A DNA stretch of 42,032 nt, taken from Candidatus Iainarchaeum sp. Its GTDB lineage: Archaea > Micrarchaeota > Micrarchaeia > Burarchaeales > Fermentimicrarchaeaceae. Made by a program: the position numbers and the translations under genes. Below, piece after piece: positions 40,184 to 42,032 of the stretch (the stretch's first letter is position 1; every line of letters begins with the position of its first letter). Under the pieces are notes generated by a model. It ran no database searches. It saw only the letters and a program-made list of their open reading frames with translations, and was not told the origin of the DNA. The stretch lies in NCBI GenBank assembly GCA_028714235.1, contig JAQTMQ010000007.1, forward strand, positions 1 to 42,032. The letters run 5' to 3'.

Positions 40184-41452
40184 ATGGACGTTTTGGACGA
40201 GGTTCTCGCGCTTCCGAGGAAGATGGGCCCCGGCGACCTCGGGCCCATGGGGCGCCTCGTCGGGGAGGCGGGCAACCCGCAGAACCGCTTCAAGGCGGTC
40301 GTCGTGGGCGGCACTAACGGGAAGGGCTCGATTACCGCGATGGTCTCGTCAATCCTCGCAAGCTCCGGGTTCAGGACGGGCGCGTATTACTCGCCCCACG
40401 TGGACTGCATCGGGGAGCGCATACGGGTCGGCGGCGAAAACATTCCCGAGGAGGACATCGCCCGCATTTTCGCGGAGAGGGTCAAGCCGGTGATTGCCGG
40501 CGGGCTCGAAGTCTCCTTTTTCGAGGCGATGACCGCGATCGCGTTCCATTATTTCGCGGAGCAGGAGGTTGACTACGCGGTGCTTGAAGTCGGGCTCGGC
40601 GGCAGGTTTGACGCGACGAACGTTGCAGACCCGAGGGTTTCGGTCGTCGCGACGGTGGACCTCGAGCACACCGAGATACTCGGCGGAAGCATCGCGCGGA
40701 TTGCCGCGGAAAAAGTGGAAATCCTGCGCAAGGGCGGGACGCTCGTGACGAATGAAGACAAGGACGAGGCGATGGCCGTTTTCGTGAAGGCGTGCGCGGA
40801 AAAAGGCGCGGAGCTCTTGCGCGTCGGCCGCGATGCGCGCGCCGAGAAGCTGGCCTGCGACGACAAGGAGAACGTCTGGAGAATCAGGTCCAGGCACGGC
40901 GAATACGTCGGGCGGCTGAAGCTCCTCGGCGAGCACCAGGCAGGCAACGCCGCGGCGGCAGTGCTTGCGGCCGAAGCGCTGCGCGAGCCCGGGATTACCC
41001 GGGAATCAATCGAGCGCGGCCTCCGCGGCGCCTTCCTTCCCGCGCGGGTCGAGGTCGTCTCGCGCAACCCGCTCGTGGTCATGGATGGCGCGCACAACCC
41101 CGCCGCGATGAGGGCGCTTGCGAGGGCCTTGAGGCTTTTCCCGCACAAGCGCGCCGTTCTCGCAATCGGGATGATGGCGGACAAGGACATCGGGGGGACG
41201 GTCAGGGAAATCGCGCCGCTTTGCGGCAGGATATTCGTCAACAAGCCCAACGTGCCGCGCGCGGCAACCCCGGAGGCGATAGCGGGCGAGGCGAGAAAGT
41301 ACTGCCCGGACGTGGAAATCGTTCCGGACGTCCGGGAGTCGTACGCGCGGGCGGTTTCGTCGGCAGGCGAGGGCGGCATGGTCGTCCTCGCGGGCTCGAT
41401 TTACATGGTTTCCGAGGCGCGCGGGAAGGACCGGCTGGGGTTGTGCCAGTGA
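40184..41452 (+). CDS. folC: Folylpolyglutamate synthase / dihydrofolate synthase family
   Basis: FolC adds glutamate to folates (and may make dihydrofolate). From ATG 40184 it has 422 residues; TTG 40154, directly after the folD stop, would add ten residues and cannot be excluded. Motifs are the P-loop VVGGTNGKGS, AYYSPHVDCIGERIRVGG, VLEVGLGGRFDATN, DLEHTEILG and the Mur-ligase-like MDGAHNPAAM. It lies between folD and the cyclo-ligase, overlapping the latter by 4 bases. Mur-ligase relatives exist in other pathways, but the GLGGRFDATN motif and the gene group identify FolC. Confidence 0.93.
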   Translation: MDVLDEVLALPRKMGPGDLGPMGRLVGEAGNPQNRFKAVVVGGTNGKGSITAMVSSILASSGFRTGAYYSPHVDCIGERIRVGGENIPEEDIARIFAERVKPVIAGGLEVSFFEAMTAIAFHYFAEQEVDYAVLEVGLGGRFDATNVADPRVSVVATVDLEHTEILGGSIARIAAEKVEILRKGGTLVTNEDKDEAMAVFVKACAEKGAELLRVGRDARAEKLACDDKENVWRIRSRHGEYVGRLKLLGEHQAGNAAAAVLAAEALREPGITRESIERGLRGAFLPARVEVVSRNPLVVMDGAHNPAAMRALARALRLFPHKRAVLAIGMMADKDIGGTVREIAPLCGRIFVNKPNVPRAATPEAIAGEARKYCPDVEIVPDVRESYARAVSSAGEGGMVVLAGSIYMVSEARGKDRLGLCQ

Positions 41453-42009
41453 TTGGGAAAACCGCGTTGCGGAAGACGATGCGTGAAACGCTGTCCGGCA
41501 TGCCGGAGGCCGACTTGCGCGAAAAGAGCCTTGAAATCGGGCGCAGGCTCGCCTCGTCGCGGGAATTCGCGGAGGCGGCCTCAATCCTCGCCTACGTTTC
41601 CCTGCCGGGCGAGCCGGAAACGAGGGGAATAATAAAGAAGGCGCTGCGCCTAAAGAAGGCCGTGTACGCCCCGAAAGTGGAGGGGAACTCCATTTGCGTG
41701 TGCAGGCTTCACGGGCTTGAAGGGCTCAAGCCCGGAAGGTTCGGGATATGCGAGCCGCCGGGGGAGGCCAGGTGCGGCGTCCACGAGTTCGGAATCGTGC
41801 TGGTGCCCGGGCTTGCGTTTGACCCGCAGGGGCGCAGGCTGGGGCGGGGCGGCGGTTTTTACGACCGGCTGCTCTCGGAGGCGTCCGGGGAGTTCGCGGC
41901 GCTCGCTTTCGACGAGCAGGTCGTGGCCCGCGTCCCCACCGCGGCGCACGACGTGCGCGTTGACAGGATTTTCACGGACAAGAGAGTGATTGAATGCCGA
42001 AAAAGCTGA
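41449..42009 (+). CDS. 5-formyltetrahydrofolate cyclo-ligase
   Basis: The enzyme (5-FCL, MTHFS) uses ATP to convert 5-formyl-THF into methenyl-THF, returning it to the active pool. From GTG 41449 (overlapping folC by 4 bases in GTGA) it has 186 residues. Features are KTALRKTMRETL at the N-terminus, VSLPGEPETRGI and the substrate/ATP motif GRRLGRGGGFYDRLL, then AFDEQVV. Its end overlaps the purN start by 16 bases. The size and motifs fit the family throughout. Confidence 0.93.
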   Translation: MIGKTALRKTMRETLSGMPEADLREKSLEIGRRLASSREFAEAASILAYVSLPGEPETRGIIKKALRLKKAVYAPKVEGNSICVCRLHGLEGLKPGRFGICEPPGEARCGVHEFGIVLVPGLAFDPQGRRLGRGGGFYDRLLSEASGEFAALAFDEQVVARVPTAAHDVRVDRIFTDKRVIECRKS

Positions 42010-42032
42010 GGGTCGCGGTGCTCGCGAGCGGA
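41994..42032 (+). CDS. purN: Phosphoribosylglycinamide formyltransferase, N-terminal fragment
   Basis: Only 13 codons are present, MPKKLRVAVLASG, before the window ends. This is the usual beginning of PurN, whose N-terminus reads RVAVLASGxGSN. PurN transfers the formyl group of 10-formyl-THF to GAR, which fits its place after the folate genes and its 16-base overlap with the cyclo-ligase gene. The call rests on few residues, helped by context. Confidence 0.65.
   Translation, partial: MPKKLRVAVLASG

Overview
The window comes from a G+C-rich archaeal genome. The evidence is an archaeal-type S-adenosylmethionine synthetase, a FEN1 flap nuclease ending in a PCNA-binding box, an aMBF1-like factor, a four-subunit pyruvate:ferredoxin oxidoreductase, the archaeal AMP/pentose-bisphosphate enzymes, a hexulose-6-phosphate synthase fused to an RraA-like domain, TATA boxes about 26 bases before many starts, and many leaderless starts. 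The compact layout, the small zinc-ribbon proteins and the cysteine-rich exported proteins resemble a DPANN-type lineage (perhaps Diapherotrites or Micrarchaeota). That placement is only an impression; no rRNA or tRNA gene was seen.

Layout. 1-2007 (minus): AMP phosphorylase (cut by the window edge) and ribose-1,5-bisphosphate isomerase. 2154-4464 (plus): two hypothetical proteins sharing a domain, then a zinc-ribbon membrane protein. 4524-7355 (minus): porC-porD-porA-porB. 7431-8501 (minus): dCTP deaminase and a YdjM-like membrane protein. 8564-11167 (plus): ZIP metal transporter, superoxide dismutase, ftsZ. 11207-12997 (minus): site-2-type membrane protease and an overlooked 49-residue zinc-ribbon protein. 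13082-15901 (plus): aMBF1-like factor, fen1, HPS-RraA fusion. 16002-17929 (minus): S-adenosylmethionine synthetase and a second HPS-family enzyme. 18021-19355 (plus): purB. 19365-25304: envelope-related genes, namely a transglutaminase-like/TPR protein, a family 2 glycosyltransferase, a membrane-anchored thioredoxin-fold protein, a GT-C-like membrane protein, an unknown protein and a repeat-bearing lipoprotein. 25416-33031 (plus): purM, a purS-purS-purL fusion, a type IIG restriction-modification gene, purQ. 33129-34369 (plus): HD phosphohydrolase and an unknown. 34389-35757 (minus): Era-like GTPase, DUF2073-like protein and zinc-ribbon protein. 35940-37962 (minus): cysteine-rich surface protein and FecR-like protein. 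38041-42032 (plus): glyA, folD, folC, 5-formyl-THF cyclo-ligase and the start of purN.

Two themes connect much of the content. One is purine and one-carbon metabolism: purB, purM, purL, purQ and purN use formyl-folate supplied by glyA, folD, the cyclo-ligase and folC. The other is pentose-phosphate supply and salvage: AMP phosphorylase, ribose-bisphosphate isomerase and two HPS-family proteins.

The most unusual structure is the restriction-modification gene between purL and purQ. purL ends in a strong hairpin terminator. The restriction gene has its own near-leaderless promoter, and its stop codon overlaps the purQ start (TGATG), so purQ appears to be expressed only through the restriction gene. 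Other points of interest are the two paralogous hypothetical genes, the GTPase/DUF2073/zinc-ribbon trio, the WC-repeat lipoprotein with a palindrome at its predicted transcription start, and divergent gene pairs sharing one TATA element.
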